Program-made: the position numbers and the translations under genes
NCBI GenBank assembly: GCA_965646165.1
Contig: CBFFYP010000069.1
Location: 1-24,597 of the forward strand
DNA length: 24,597 bases
From: MGBC114844 sp910585855
GTDB lineage: Bacteria; Bacillota; Clostridia; Lachnospirales; Lachnospiraceae
Direction of reading: 5' to 3'
Shown: positions 1 through 7,796 of the stretch, piece by piece
Layout of the letters: the number at the start of each line of letters is the position of its first letter
Position numbering within the stretch: position 1 is the first letter of the stretch
The notes under the pieces: generated by a model
Told to the model about the DNA's origin: nothing
Database searches by the model: none
Seen by the model: only the letters and a program-made list of their open reading frames with translations

Positions 1-257
1 AACCTAAGATTTTTTTCACATCCTGCTTCCATGCAGGGTGTGAAAAAAAAGGGGCGTGTTTAGCCCGGATGATAGGAAAGAAGATAACTTATGGTTGGTA
101 AAATCCTTCCTTACACCCGTTTCGTTTCAGTTGGAAGGAGGGCGAATTGCGCCCCGGTCTGTCCGTCTGGGGAAAGGAAAAGACAGAAGTCATAGAACTT
201 CTTGCTTTTTGGAAACCGGAACAGCAGGCTGCCCACCGTTTTCGAATCTGGCGTCCG
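1..257 (+). repeat. Structured dispersed repeat, copy R1 (5' end outside window)
   Basis: First of three copies (R1, R2 at 8011-8338, R3 inverted at 24332-24597). It opens with a long hairpin: T7-CACA-TCCTGC (10-26), loop TTCCAT, GCAGGG-TGTG-A7 (33-49). GC-rich blocks conserved in all copies follow: a GGGC/GCCC hairpin near 52-66 and GGGCG-AATTG-CGCCC near 140-154. Next comes the CAGAAGTC / CTTCTTGCTTTTTGG block (184-211), a variable arm, and the conserved end GGCGTCC (250-256). In R2 the variable arm pairs with a 5' arm; here that arm would lie to the left of base 1. R1 is more like R3 than R2. Short open frames crossing it are not credible genes, because the conservation follows base pairing rather than codons. 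Confidence 0.75.
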
Positions 258-517
258 ATTTGGAAAAACAAAAAATAAACCGTCAAAATTACCGTCAGAA
301 TTCTGATAATCAAATTCTTTTTTTATTTCTAATTTTTTTTATAAATTCCACAAGAAATGTTTTATTAGTTGAAGTCAAAAAAGTAAGAGTTTAAGCCGTC
401 AAATTTCTGGTCAAATTTTTTTGAAAATCTTGCTTTATATCGAAAAAATATGCTTTTCACAGAGTAGATTACTCTATGAAAATCTGGTAATACTATAGGA
501 AATAAAGGACAGAATCT
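258..517. other. AT-rich intergenic leader with CCGTCA-type direct repeats
   Basis: This non-coding stretch lies between R1 and the TnpB-like gene. It is very AT-rich and contains three short direct repeats of the form CCGTCA(A/G)A(A/T)TT, near 279-290, 291-302 and 395-406, plus a partial GGTCAAATTT near 409-418. These could be protein-binding iterons or chance in a low-complexity stretch. No credible open frame or known RNA is seen. The 3' part holds the dyad and promoter listed separately. Confidence 0.4.
457..493 (+). promoter_or_regulatory. Probable promoter with overlapping operator-like dyad
   Basis: AGAGTA (461-466), a 3-base spacer and TACTCT (470-475) form a perfect dyad that extends to an imperfect 23-base palindrome at 457-479. 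It is followed by an extended -10 element, TGGTAATAC (485-493). The dyad covers where a -35 would sit, about 17 bases upstream of the -10, so a bound dimer would block the polymerase. The gene's RBS (AAAGGA, 505-509) and ATG (518) follow closely. That this controls the TnpB-like gene is inferred from position. Confidence 0.4.
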
Positions 518-1819
518 ATGGCTGAAAAAACTGGTTTTATGATTATTACATATAAATTAAGGCTTTATAACAGGCATTATGATTGGCTGCTTGTTACAAA
601 GCAGATTTATAATCAGGTGGTTTGGCATTATTATCAGATTTTGATGTCAAATCGTTCTCTTTTGGAACAGAACAATTTTCTTTTGCTTCGTGAGTTAGAA
701 CGGCTGAGTGTTGGGACAAAGGAAATGCGGAAAAAGGGAGAAGAACCCGTTTGGAAGTTGGAACATCTTCCAAAAATTCCGATTTATTTTCGGCGTGCGG
801 CGATTAATGCGGCGATCGGATTAGCCAGAAGTTATGATACTTCTTGTAAGATTTGGGAGGGAGAGAAGCAAAGTGGTGTGATACAGGAGAGGGGATTTCC
901 TTCTCCGGCTGGGAAGATGGATAGTTCTCCTGTTTTTTATAAGGGGATGTATCGGGATTTTCAGACCGATTCGATTCAATTAAAGGTATATAATGGGGAA
1001 AAATGGGTATGGGTTTTGTTTCCTTATGTTGGACGTCGGATTCCTTTTATGGAAAAAGTACTGTCACCTGCATTAAAGTTAGAGAAGAAAGAGGCTTTTT
1101 TGCATGTTCCTGTAAAAGTGCCGACAGGGGAGATTTTAACGGTAAGGGAACGGATAGAGAGGGAATCGTTTTTTGCAGCGGTATCGTTTCCAGATAGTGA
1201 TAGTTTGGCGGTCTGTGCGGTTTTGAATCGAGAGGGACAGCTTTTGGATTCTTGTTTTTTTCATGGGGGAAAGGCAAGAGGCGCACAGCGAAGGAAGGTA
1301 CAGATTCGGTTGGAAAAGAGTAAAAAAAGCCGAAGAGGGAATGGGGAAAAAGAAAATGCTGCGCTTTATCAGAAATTAGAACAGATTAACCAGTATTATG
1401 CACATAAGATTAGTCGTGAAATTTTAAATTATTGTAAGCGGTATCCAATTTCAGTTATTGTTGTTCCGAATTATGGAAATACCATTTCGTTTCAAGAGAA
1501 ACGGTATTTGAATACTAATGCCTATGGTTGGCAGGGACGAGCGATTATTCGGAATTTAAAGTATAAGGCTTGGGAGGAAGGAATTTTGGTTACGGCGATA
1601 CCGCCTTATCATATTTCGGACTGCTGTAGTGAGTGTGGGAGAAAGATTCAGCGCTATAATGAGGGGCATAAAGCAAGCCGGAATTATTATGGAGGACAGC
1701 TTTTTCTTTGCTCGAACGGGCATAGGGGAAATACGGCATTGAATACAGCAAAAAATATCGGAAGATATTTCCTCAGACATTTTCAGGATGGTTCTGGTCA
1801 GGAAGAAATGGCAGAATAA
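518..1819 (+). CDS. TnpB/OrfB-family protein, RuvC active site apparently lost
   Basis: This 433-residue protein has TnpB architecture: an N-terminal ITYKLRLY strand and helices with VVWHYYQIL (about 9-42), a central MYRDFQTDSIQLKVYNGEKW-type segment (144-163), a RuvC fold split by a basic linker, and a zinc ribbon near the end. The three catalytic acids are not where expected. RuvC-I reads AAVSFPDSDSLAV, with Ser223 in place of Asp. RuvC-II reads VIVVPNYGN, with Pro317 in place of Glu. RuvC-III reads TALNTAKNI, with Ala407 in place of Asp. The zinc ribbon keeps C370-x2-C373, but its second half is C398SNGH with Gly401 where Cys is usual. The frame is intact and has a good RBS 8 bases before the ATG, so the protein is probably made. 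Nuclease-dead TnpB homologues (TldR-like) are known as RNA-guided repressors; that role here is inference. No TnpA and no obvious guide RNA at its 3' end are seen. A decaying transposon gene is the alternative. Confidence 0.82.
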   Translation: MAEKTGFMIITYKLRLYNRHYDWLLVTKQIYNQVVWHYYQILMSNRSLLEQNNFLLLRELERLSVGTKEMRKKGEEPVWKLEHLPKIPIYFRRAAINAAIGLARSYDTSCKIWEGEKQSGVIQERGFPSPAGKMDSSPVFYKGMYRDFQTDSIQLKVYNGEKWVWVLFPYVGRRIPFMEKVLSPALKLEKKEAFLHVPVKVPTGEILTVRERIERESFFAAVSFPDSDSLAVCAVLNREGQLLDSCFFHGGKARGAQRRKVQIRLEKSKKSRRGNGEKENAALYQKLEQINQYYAHKISREILNYCKRYPISVIVVPNYGNTISFQEKRYLNTNAYGWQGRAIIRNLKYKAWEEGILVTAIPPYHISDCCSECGRKIQRYNEGHKASRNYYGGQLFLCSNGHRGNTALNTAKNIGRYFLRHFQDGSGQEEMAE

Positions 1820-2091
1820 AAAGAAAATGAATGAGTGGAAATAAAAGAAATTATTAAAGCTGCCGGAAACGGAAAAAAGATATAGGTGACAGCATCTATA
1901 TTTTGGGTACAGCACCGCCCGCTTCTACTGGATGATTTTTTGCGAAAAGGACAGGATCAGAATGTACAGGCAAAGAAAAAATAGGAATATCAAAGGATAG
2001 GAGTATTTTAGTTGTGCTGAGAGGTATAAAAAAAAGAAACTGAGGACAAGAATGGTGAAAAAACAGAAAGCATAAAGAAGAAAAAAGAACT
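1820..2091 (+). other. Intergenic region with remnant coding sequence
   Basis: This 272-base gap contains the hairpin at 1880-1904. The frame through it reads DSIYILGTAPPASTG, a stop, then FFAKRTGSECTGKEKIG, so it looks like a broken fragment of an older gene; I do not recognise the family. It is A-rich just before the GT4 gene, whose RBS (GAAGAA) is weak. No convincing promoter stands out. Confidence 0.35.
1880..1904 (+). terminator. Possible intrinsic terminator after the TnpB-like gene
   Basis: A 9-bp stem ATATAGGTG / CATCTATAT (one G-T pair) with an ACAG loop is preceded by an A tract and followed by a short T run. The stem is AT-rich and the T run is only about four bases, so termination would be weak. 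Confidence 0.35.
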
Positions 2092-3267
2092 ATGAAACGG
2101 GCATTGATTATTGCAACTGTAAGTGGATTTGTATCACAGTTTGAGATGGATCATATACAGATTTTAAAGGAATTGGGATATGAAATACATTATGCCAGTA
2201 ATTTTTATCATCCTCATTATGGAATTGATAATCATCGATTGGATGGAACGGGAATGATTCTGCATCAAGTTGATTTTGTACGATCTCCTTTTCGAATTTG
2301 GCAAAACTGGAGGGCATATTGGCAATTAAGAAAGTTAATGAAAGAAATTTCATTTCAGTTGGTACATTGTCACACTCCAATGGGAGGTGTATTGGGAAGA
2401 CTGGCTGCGAGAAAAGAACAAAAGAAAAAAGGAAAAGAGGCAGTAAAGATATTTTATACAGTACATGGGTTTCATTTCTTTCGGGGTGCTTCTTTTAAAA
2501 ATTGGCTTTTTTATTATCCGGTTGAATGGTGGCTTGCCGGGATAACAGATGTATTGATTACAATTACAGAGGAAGATTATAAACAGGCGAAAAAGTTTTC
2601 AAAAATTGCATCAGATCATGTATATCATATTCATGGAGTAGGAGTAGAAACAGAACAATTTCAAAACGAAAGAGAATTTCAGAAAGAACAAGAAAAAGCA
2701 CAATATGGAATGGAAAAAGATACGATTTTATTTTTGTCAGTAGGGGAATTAAACCGGAATAAAAATCATATTATGATGATTCGGGCGCTTGCTAAAATAA
2801 AAGATAAACAGATGTATTATTTTATTTGCGGGGAAGGGAAAGAAAGAAAAAAACTGCAAAGAGAGATTAAAAGATTTGGATTGGAAAAAAGAGTGTTTTT
2901 GTTTGGTTATCAGGAGGATATTTCTTCTTTTTTGAAATGTGCAGATATTTATGTGGCATTGTCTTATCGGGAAGGATTATCGCTTGGTATACAGGAAGCA
3001 ATGGCAGCAGGACTTCCTATATTGGCTTCTGATATTCGTGGAAATAATGAATTAGTGATACCAGAAAGTGGAGGATGGCTTTTAAAGCCATCCGATAAAA
3101 AAAGGCTTTGTTTTATTTTAAAAAAAATTCAGAAAGAAAGTTCGTCTGACTATTTGGGAAAAAAGGGCAGATTTAATCAAGAAAGAATAAAAGCATATGA
3201 AAAAGCAGTTACTAATAAAGAAATGAAGCAGATTTATTTGGAAAATATATCAAAAGGGAATGATTGA
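2092..3267 (+). CDS. Glycosyltransferase family 4 (EpsD-like)
   Basis: A 391-residue cytoplasmic GT-B enzyme that would transfer a sugar from a nucleotide donor to a lipid-linked glycan. The N-terminal half carries VHCHTPMGGVLGRLAAR (91-107) and a VHGFHFF segment (124-130), both typical of the EpsD/capsule GT4 group. The C-terminal donor domain has FLSVGELNRNKNH (214-226) and the E-x7-E signature (E294 and E302) in REGLSLGIQEAMAAGLP. The length is normal for the family. It is the first gene of a tightly packed run, and the next gene starts within its last codons. Donor and linkage cannot be read from the sequence. Confidence 0.88.
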   Translation: MKRALIIATVSGFVSQFEMDHIQILKELGYEIHYASNFYHPHYGIDNHRLDGTGMILHQVDFVRSPFRIWQNWRAYWQLRKLMKEISFQLVHCHTPMGGVLGRLAARKEQKKKGKEAVKIFYTVHGFHFFRGASFKNWLFYYPVEWWLAGITDVLITITEEDYKQAKKFSKIASDHVYHIHGVGVETEQFQNEREFQKEQEKAQYGMEKDTILFLSVGELNRNKNHIMMIRALAKIKDKQMYYFICGEGKERKKLQREIKRFGLEKRVFLFGYQEDISSFLKCADIYVALSYREGLSLGIQEAMAAGLPILASDIRGNNELVIPESGGWLLKPSDKKRLCFILKKIQKESSSDYLGKKGRFNQERIKAYEKAVTNKEMKQIYLENISKGND

Positions 3268-4079
3268 GAAAGATGGAAGTAGAAGTATCTGTAATTATGG
3301 GGGTTTATGCGGTTTCAAAGGAACAGATTTTATTAGAAGCGATTGAATCGATTTTAGGACAGACCAAACAAGAATTGGAATTTATTATTTGTAGTGACAG
3401 AGCTTCTGCTTCTTGTATAAGATTATTAAAACAATTAGAACAGAAGGATAAACGGATTCATTTATTGGAAAATAAGAGAAATATGGGATTGGCTTATTCT
3501 TTAAATCAATGTTTGAAAATGGCAAAAGGAACTTATATTGCACGAATGGATGCGGATGATCGTTCTCATAAAAAACGATTGGAAAGAGAGATTACATATT
3601 TAAAAAAGAATCCGCAGATTGCTTTTGTAGGATGTGCTTCTTGGCTGTTGGAAGGAGATCAAATTTGGGGAATACGAAGGATGAAGGAAAAACCGACACG
3701 TCAAGATTTTTTATGGGGAAATCCATTTATGCATCCTACTATTTGTATTCGAAAAACAGTACTAGAAGAAGTAGGCGGCTATTATGTCAGCAGAGAAACC
3801 AGACGGTTAGAGGATTATGATTTGTTTATGAGGTTATATGAAAAAGGTTATTATGGAGTTAATTTAAAAGAACCTTATTATTATTTTCGAGAAGATCGAG
3901 AGGCAGTGAAAAGAAAGAATTATCGGTATCGAATTGATGAAGTGAAAATTCGCTATAGAGGATTTAAACGATTGGGACTGTTTCCAAAAGGATGGATTTA
4001 TCTTTTTAAACCCCTTTTGGCAGGTCTGATTCCTTATCGGTTATTACGAAAGGTTAGACAGGAAGAGATTCATGGGTAG
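3264..4079 (+). CDS. Glycosyltransferase family 2
   Basis: A GT-A fold transferase of 271 residues from the TTG at 3264; ATG at 3273 (MEVEVSVIMGVY) is an equally reasonable start and has GAGAAAG just upstream. It shows the N-terminal nucleotide-binding strand VSVIMGVY, the metal-binding DxD region ARMDADDRS (93-101) and the acceptor-side motif LEDYDLFMR (182-190). The C-terminus is basic and hydrophobic, suggesting membrane association. It overlaps the GT4 gene by 4 bases and the next gene by 8, so the three are translationally coupled. It probably adds one residue to the exported glycan; specificity is unknown. Confidence 0.88.
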   Translation: MRKMEVEVSVIMGVYAVSKEQILLEAIESILGQTKQELEFIICSDRASASCIRLLKQLEQKDKRIHLLENKRNMGLAYSLNQCLKMAKGTYIARMDADDRSHKKRLEREITYLKKNPQIAFVGCASWLLEGDQIWGIRRMKEKPTRQDFLWGNPFMHPTICIRKTVLEEVGGYYVSRETRRLEDYDLFMRLYEKGYYGVNLKEPYYYFREDREAVKRKNYRYRIDEVKIRYRGFKRLGLFPKGWIYLFKPLLAGLIPYRLLRKVRQEEIHG

Positions 4080-5481
4080 AGCAGAAAAAAATATATATTG
4101 GAGTACTTATAAAAAAATATTAAATCGATATAGTCCAGAATTTGAGAAATGTGCAAATTCTATGATAAAGAAAAATCAGACAGTTCTTTTTCAAACTACG
4201 GTTTGTGTCACTGCACCGATTTTATTTTCTTATGTTTCTTGGGTTCTGATTGATGCAGTGGAACGGAAAAAGGAACGGCTGTATTTTCTTGCAAGAGATG
4301 GTTATGTTATGTTTCGGATTGCAAAGATTTTAGTAAAAAAATATCAGCTTCCAATCGAATGTCGTTATCTGTATGCTTCTAGAATAGCGTGGAGATTGCC
4401 GCAGTATTATCTGATAAAAGAGAAGTCAATGGAAACGATTTGTTTAAATGGAATAAAGATAACATTAGATAAGATATTAGAGAGAGGTACGCTGACAAAA
4501 AAAGAAAAAGATCAGATTCGAATACAGCTTCAATTAAGTCCGCAGGAGATGAATCGGGTATTGAGCAGAACAGAAATTACAGATTATAAAAAAAGACTTC
4601 TAAATCATACAAATTTGCTTCAATATATAGAGATACATTCTAAGGAAGCATATTGGAATACAATGGAATATCTGAAACAGGAAGGGTTATTAGAGGGGAA
4701 ACGTTTTGCTATTGTAGATATAGGATGGACTGGATCTATGCAGGAAAGTTTGAAATGTTTATTGGAAAGTGGGCAAGTATCAGTGAAAGAGATGGATGGT
4801 TATTATTTTGGAATGTTTGGAAGTTCAAATAAAAATCAACAGATGGATTCCTATCATGTCTGGTATTTTAACAGAAAAGGGCAGATAAAAAGGAAGTTGT
4901 TTTTTTCTCATAATTTACTGGAATGTATGTGTTGTGCAAAGGATGGCATGACGATAGGATATTCCTATCAGAATGAAATAAAACAGTATCAGCCTATATT
5001 AGCAAGTCAGCAAAATTTAAATATTGGAAAGTGGGATATAGAGATGCAGATTCATACCATTGAAAGATTTGCAGAACGGGCAGTAAAACAGATTTTAAAT
5101 CTGAAAGAATGGGAAAAGAAAACCAAGACAAAGAAAATGGTATATCGTCTTTGTCGCTGTTTTATGACTGATCCGACAAAAGAACAGGCAGAATATTATG
5201 GTAAATTTCTTTTTTCAGATGATGTGACAGAGAAACATGTAATAGAACTTGCTCCTGTTATGACAGAAGAACAGATACGGCAAAATTCGGTGTGGAATCA
5301 TATAAAAAATAGAATCTGTCCGTGTAAGGCTGAAAAAATAGAGGTACAGCCGTATTGGATGGAGGGAGCATTGGTACGTTCTGCTTGCAGATGGAAGTAC
5401 TGGAGAAAGCAGAATTACTTTTTTTATAAATTTTTGTTATTTTGTGTGTCGGAGGGACGCTGGAAGGTGGAGTTTAAATAA
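4072..5481 (+). CDS. COG5610-like protein (C-terminal half without HAD domain)
   Basis: A 469-residue protein resembling the non-HAD part of COG5610-type proteins that accompany polysaccharide ABC transporters. The recognisable segment is ERLYFLARDGYVMFRIAKIL (68-87), followed by CRYLYASRIAWRLPQYY (97-113) and a FAIVDIGWTGSMQ motif (212-224). No signal peptide or clear membrane helix is present, and the C-terminal part is basic and Cys-rich. In related genomes this region is often fused behind a HAD phosphatase domain; here a separate HAD gene lies three genes downstream (7019-7795), so the two may work as a pair. The biochemical role is not established. Family assignment is from remembered motifs, with moderate certainty. 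Confidence 0.6.
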   Translation: MGRAEKNIYWSTYKKILNRYSPEFEKCANSMIKKNQTVLFQTTVCVTAPILFSYVSWVLIDAVERKKERLYFLARDGYVMFRIAKILVKKYQLPIECRYLYASRIAWRLPQYYLIKEKSMETICLNGIKITLDKILERGTLTKKEKDQIRIQLQLSPQEMNRVLSRTEITDYKKRLLNHTNLLQYIEIHSKEAYWNTMEYLKQEGLLEGKRFAIVDIGWTGSMQESLKCLLESGQVSVKEMDGYYFGMFGSSNKNQQMDSYHVWYFNRKGQIKRKLFFSHNLLECMCCAKDGMTIGYSYQNEIKQYQPILASQQNLNIGKWDIEMQIHTIERFAERAVKQILNLKEWEKKTKTKKMVYRLCRCFMTDPTKEQAEYYGKFLFSDDVTEKHVIELAPVMTEEQIRQNSVWNHIKNRICPCKAEKIEVQPYWMEGALVRSACRWKYWRKQNYFFYKFLLFCVSEGRWKVEFK

Positions 5482-5483
5482 AA

Positions 5484-6254
5484 ATGGAACAGATAAAGCA
5501 GTTAAGACAGTATGGGTTTGTGATTCGTCAGCTGGTATCAAGGGAGATTAAAAGAAAATATACACGATCTTATTTGGGGATTCTTTGGAGTGTATTGAAT
5601 CCGTTGATGTCTATGGCTGTTATGTCTATGGTATTTAGTACGATGTTTCAGCGGGTGGAAAATTATTCTGTTTATTTTTTAACCGGGAATATTATTTGGC
5701 AGCTATTTACTGGGGCTACTAATGCGGCTATGGCATCTTTGGTAGATAATAAATCGCTTTTGATTAAGGTAAAGCTGCCGAAGGTGATTTTTCCTCTTTC
5801 TAGAGTAGGGGCAGCGTTTGTAAATTTTCTTTATACTTTTATTGCTTATCTTTTGATGTTAGTGGTGTTTCGAATAAAACCTTCTGTTACTATGTTATTT
5901 TTTCCGGTAGTTGCTTTGTTTTTGCTTTTGTTTTGTATAGGAATTAGTTATTTGCTTTCTATAATTTATGTATTTTTTGGGGATATTAAGCATCTTTATT
6001 CCGTACTTCTTACTTTGTGGATGTATTGTTCTGCTATTTTTTATCCAGTGGATTCTACGCCGGAATTTGTACAAAGAATGATTTTAGAAAATCCTGTTTA
6101 TAATTTTATTGCTTGTGCAAGAAATTGTATGATTTATCAAACTTTACCGTCTTTTGGGCAGCTGCTGCGGATGGTGATTTGGGGGCTTGGCTGTTATGCA
6201 ATTGGCAGAATTGTATTTGCAGAATTTCAAAATCGAATTATGCAGGAATTATAG
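5484..6254 (+). CDS. Polysaccharide ABC-2 transporter permease (Wzm/TagG type)
   Basis: A 256-residue integral membrane protein with about six hydrophobic segments. The N-terminus is the family hallmark: a basic amphipathic stretch, LVSREIKRKYTRSYLGILWSVLNPL (17-41), leading into the first membrane helix. KSLLIKVKLPKVIFPLSRV (89-107) is the typical cytoplasmic coupling segment, and the IFYPVDSTPEFVQRMILENP region also fits. It pairs with the ATPase encoded 14 bases downstream to move the lipid-linked glycan or teichoic acid-like polymer across the membrane. No Wzx/Wzy pair is visible, so export is of the ABC-dependent kind. Confidence 0.93.
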   Translation: MEQIKQLRQYGFVIRQLVSREIKRKYTRSYLGILWSVLNPLMSMAVMSMVFSTMFQRVENYSVYFLTGNIIWQLFTGATNAAMASLVDNKSLLIKVKLPKVIFPLSRVGAAFVNFLYTFIAYLLMLVVFRIKPSVTMLFFPVVALFLLLFCIGISYLLSIIYVFFGDIKHLYSVLLTLWMYCSAIFYPVDSTPEFVQRMILENPVYNFIACARNCMIYQTLPSFGQLLRMVIWGLGCYAIGRIVFAEFQNRIMQEL

Positions 6255-6268
6255 AAAGGGATATTAGA

Positions 6269-7012
6269 ATGGAGCAGAAGCCTATTATTTCAATAGAGAA
6301 TGTAAGTATGAAATTTAAGGTTGCAGAGGAACAGTCTTCTAGTTTAAAAGAGTTTTTGATTCGGGTATTGGAGGGGAAGAATAAATATCGGGAATTTTAT
6401 GCATTAAAGGAGGTTAGTTTTCAAGTTTATCATGGAGAAGTGATTGGAATTATTGGAACAAATGGATCTGGAAAAAGTACACTTTTAAAACTGGTAGCAG
6501 GTGCGCTAGAACCTTCTGAAGGAAGAATTGAAGTGGATCAAGATAAGGTGCAGCTTTTAACACTTGGAACGGGATTTGATATGGAACTTACGGGGCGGGA
6601 AAATGTTTACTTAAATGGTGCAATTATCGGATATTCAAAAGAATATATTGATGAGAAATATGAAGATATTGTGAGATTTGCTGAATTAGAAGGATTTATG
6701 GAGGAGAAAGTGAAAAATTTTTCTTCTGGTATGGTATCACGGCTTGGATTTGCGATTGCTACTGCACGGGAAACACCGGAAATTTTGATTTTAGATGAGG
6801 TGCTTAGTGTTGGAGATATGTTTTTTAGGCAAAAAAGTGAAAAGAGAATACAGGAGATGATTCATAGCGGGTCTACTGTTTTGATTGTTTCTCATTCTTC
6901 TGATGTGATTATAAAAAACTGCAGTCGGGCAGTTTGGATTGAAAAAGGGGTAGTAAGGCAAATTGGAGAACCAAAGGAAGTCTGCAAGGCTTATAAAAAT
7001 ATGGGGGAATAA
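6269..7012 (+). CDS. Polysaccharide ABC transporter ATPase (Wzt/TagH type)
   Basis: A 247-residue ATPase. I chose the ATG at 6269 because AAAGGG lies 8 bases upstream and the protein then begins with the ABC fold; the frame extends further upstream only by overlapping the permease gene. Motifs: Walker A GTNGSGKST (63-71), signature FSSGM (151-155), Walker B ILILDE (172-177) and H-loop His209. LGTGFDMELTGRENVYLNG (99-117) is typical of the Wzt/TagH/RfbB subfamily. It ends soon after the nucleotide-binding domain and so lacks the carbohydrate-binding C-terminal domain of long Wzt proteins. That suggests export without recognition of a terminal modification. Confidence 0.93.
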   Translation: MEQKPIISIENVSMKFKVAEEQSSSLKEFLIRVLEGKNKYREFYALKEVSFQVYHGEVIGIIGTNGSGKSTLLKLVAGALEPSEGRIEVDQDKVQLLTLGTGFDMELTGRENVYLNGAIIGYSKEYIDEKYEDIVRFAELEGFMEEKVKNFSSGMVSRLGFAIATARETPEILILDEVLSVGDMFFRQKSEKRIQEMIHSGSTVLIVSHSSDVIIKNCSRAVWIEKGVVRQIGEPKEVCKAYKNMGE

Positions 7013-7018
7013 CCGTTT

Positions 7019-7795
7019 ATGAGTGGAAAAGCAGCTATTTTTAAAAGAAAGTTGTATGAAACAGCAATCTGCCGAGTGCCGAAACTTTACCAAAAATATA
7101 GAAAAATAAAGCGAAAATTATTTCAGTGGGGAAAAAAAATAGGACTGAAACAAAAAAAGTCTTGGTTTTTTGGAAAGACACCAGAGGAAGTGATTGAAAG
7201 ATTAAAGGGGTATGATGTCATTTCTTTTGATGTATTTGATACTTTGATTTTTCGTCCTTATTTAGAAGCTGTGGATTTATTTGGAGAAGTTGGAAGGCAG
7301 ATTGAAGTTTTGGAGTTTCAGAAGATCCGTTGCGAAATGGAGCAGAAAGCCAGAGAGGAACAGATGAAAAAAGAAGGGAATATGGAAGTCACACTGGATG
7401 AAATTTATACTATGATACATAAAAAAACCGGAATAAAAGAAGAAGTAAAAGAAATAGAGTTTTCTTTGGAGTATCAGGTGTGTTTTGCTAATCCTTATTT
7501 TAGACAGGTAATAGAGGGGCTGCAGAAAGAAAAAAAGCGTTTGATTATTATTTCAGATATGTATTTAAGTGAGAAACAGATTCGCCAAATTTTAAAAAGT
7601 GCCGGATATAAAAAATTTGCAGCATATTATATATCCAGTGAATATAGAAAATCAAAAAGCAGCGGAGAACTATATCAAACCGTTTTAGAAAAGGAAGGGG
7701 CACACCATTCTTTTGTTCATATCGGGGATAATTGGACAGCAGATATCAAACAGGCTCAAATATATGGGATAGATGCACTTTATTATAAAAAATAG
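7019..7795 (+). CDS. HAD-superfamily hydrolase (COG5610 N-terminal type)
   Basis: A 258-residue protein starting 6 bases after the ATPase stop. A basic N-terminal extension (1-50) precedes a complete HAD core: motif I SFDVFDTLIFRP (69-80, nucleophile Asp71 and Asp73), motif II IISDMYLS (177-184), motif III lysine in RKSKSSGELYQ (about 211-213), and motif IV HIGDNWTAD (234-242). All four motifs are intact, so phosphatase or phosphotransferase activity is expected. Its nearest type is the HAD domain of COG5610 proteins, whose second half seems to be encoded separately at 4072-5481. The substrate may be a sugar or alditol phosphate of the pathway. It is the last gene before the structured repeat region. 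Confidence 0.85.
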   Translation: MSGKAAIFKRKLYETAICRVPKLYQKYRKIKRKLFQWGKKIGLKQKKSWFFGKTPEEVIERLKGYDVISFDVFDTLIFRPYLEAVDLFGEVGRQIEVLEFQKIRCEMEQKAREEQMKKEGNMEVTLDEIYTMIHKKTGIKEEVKEIEFSLEYQVCFANPYFRQVIEGLQKEKKRLIIISDMYLSEKQIRQILKSAGYKKFAAYYISSEYRKSKSSGELYQTVLEKEGAHHSFVHIGDNWTADIKQAQIYGIDALYYKK

Positions 7796-7796
7796 A

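Noticed and set aside
56..394. Open frame of 112 codons across R1
   Set aside because: It runs through a structured repeat whose copies R2 and R3 do not keep this frame; no convincing RBS and no protein-like conservation.
279..418. CCGTCA direct repeats as a CRISPR array
   Set aside because: Units are only about 11 bases, irregularly spaced, with no spacers of constant length and no cas genes.
6113..6268. Longer N-terminus for the ABC ATPase
   Set aside because: It would overlap the permease gene by over 140 bases, has no RBS, and adds residues unlike the family; ATG 6269 is well placed.
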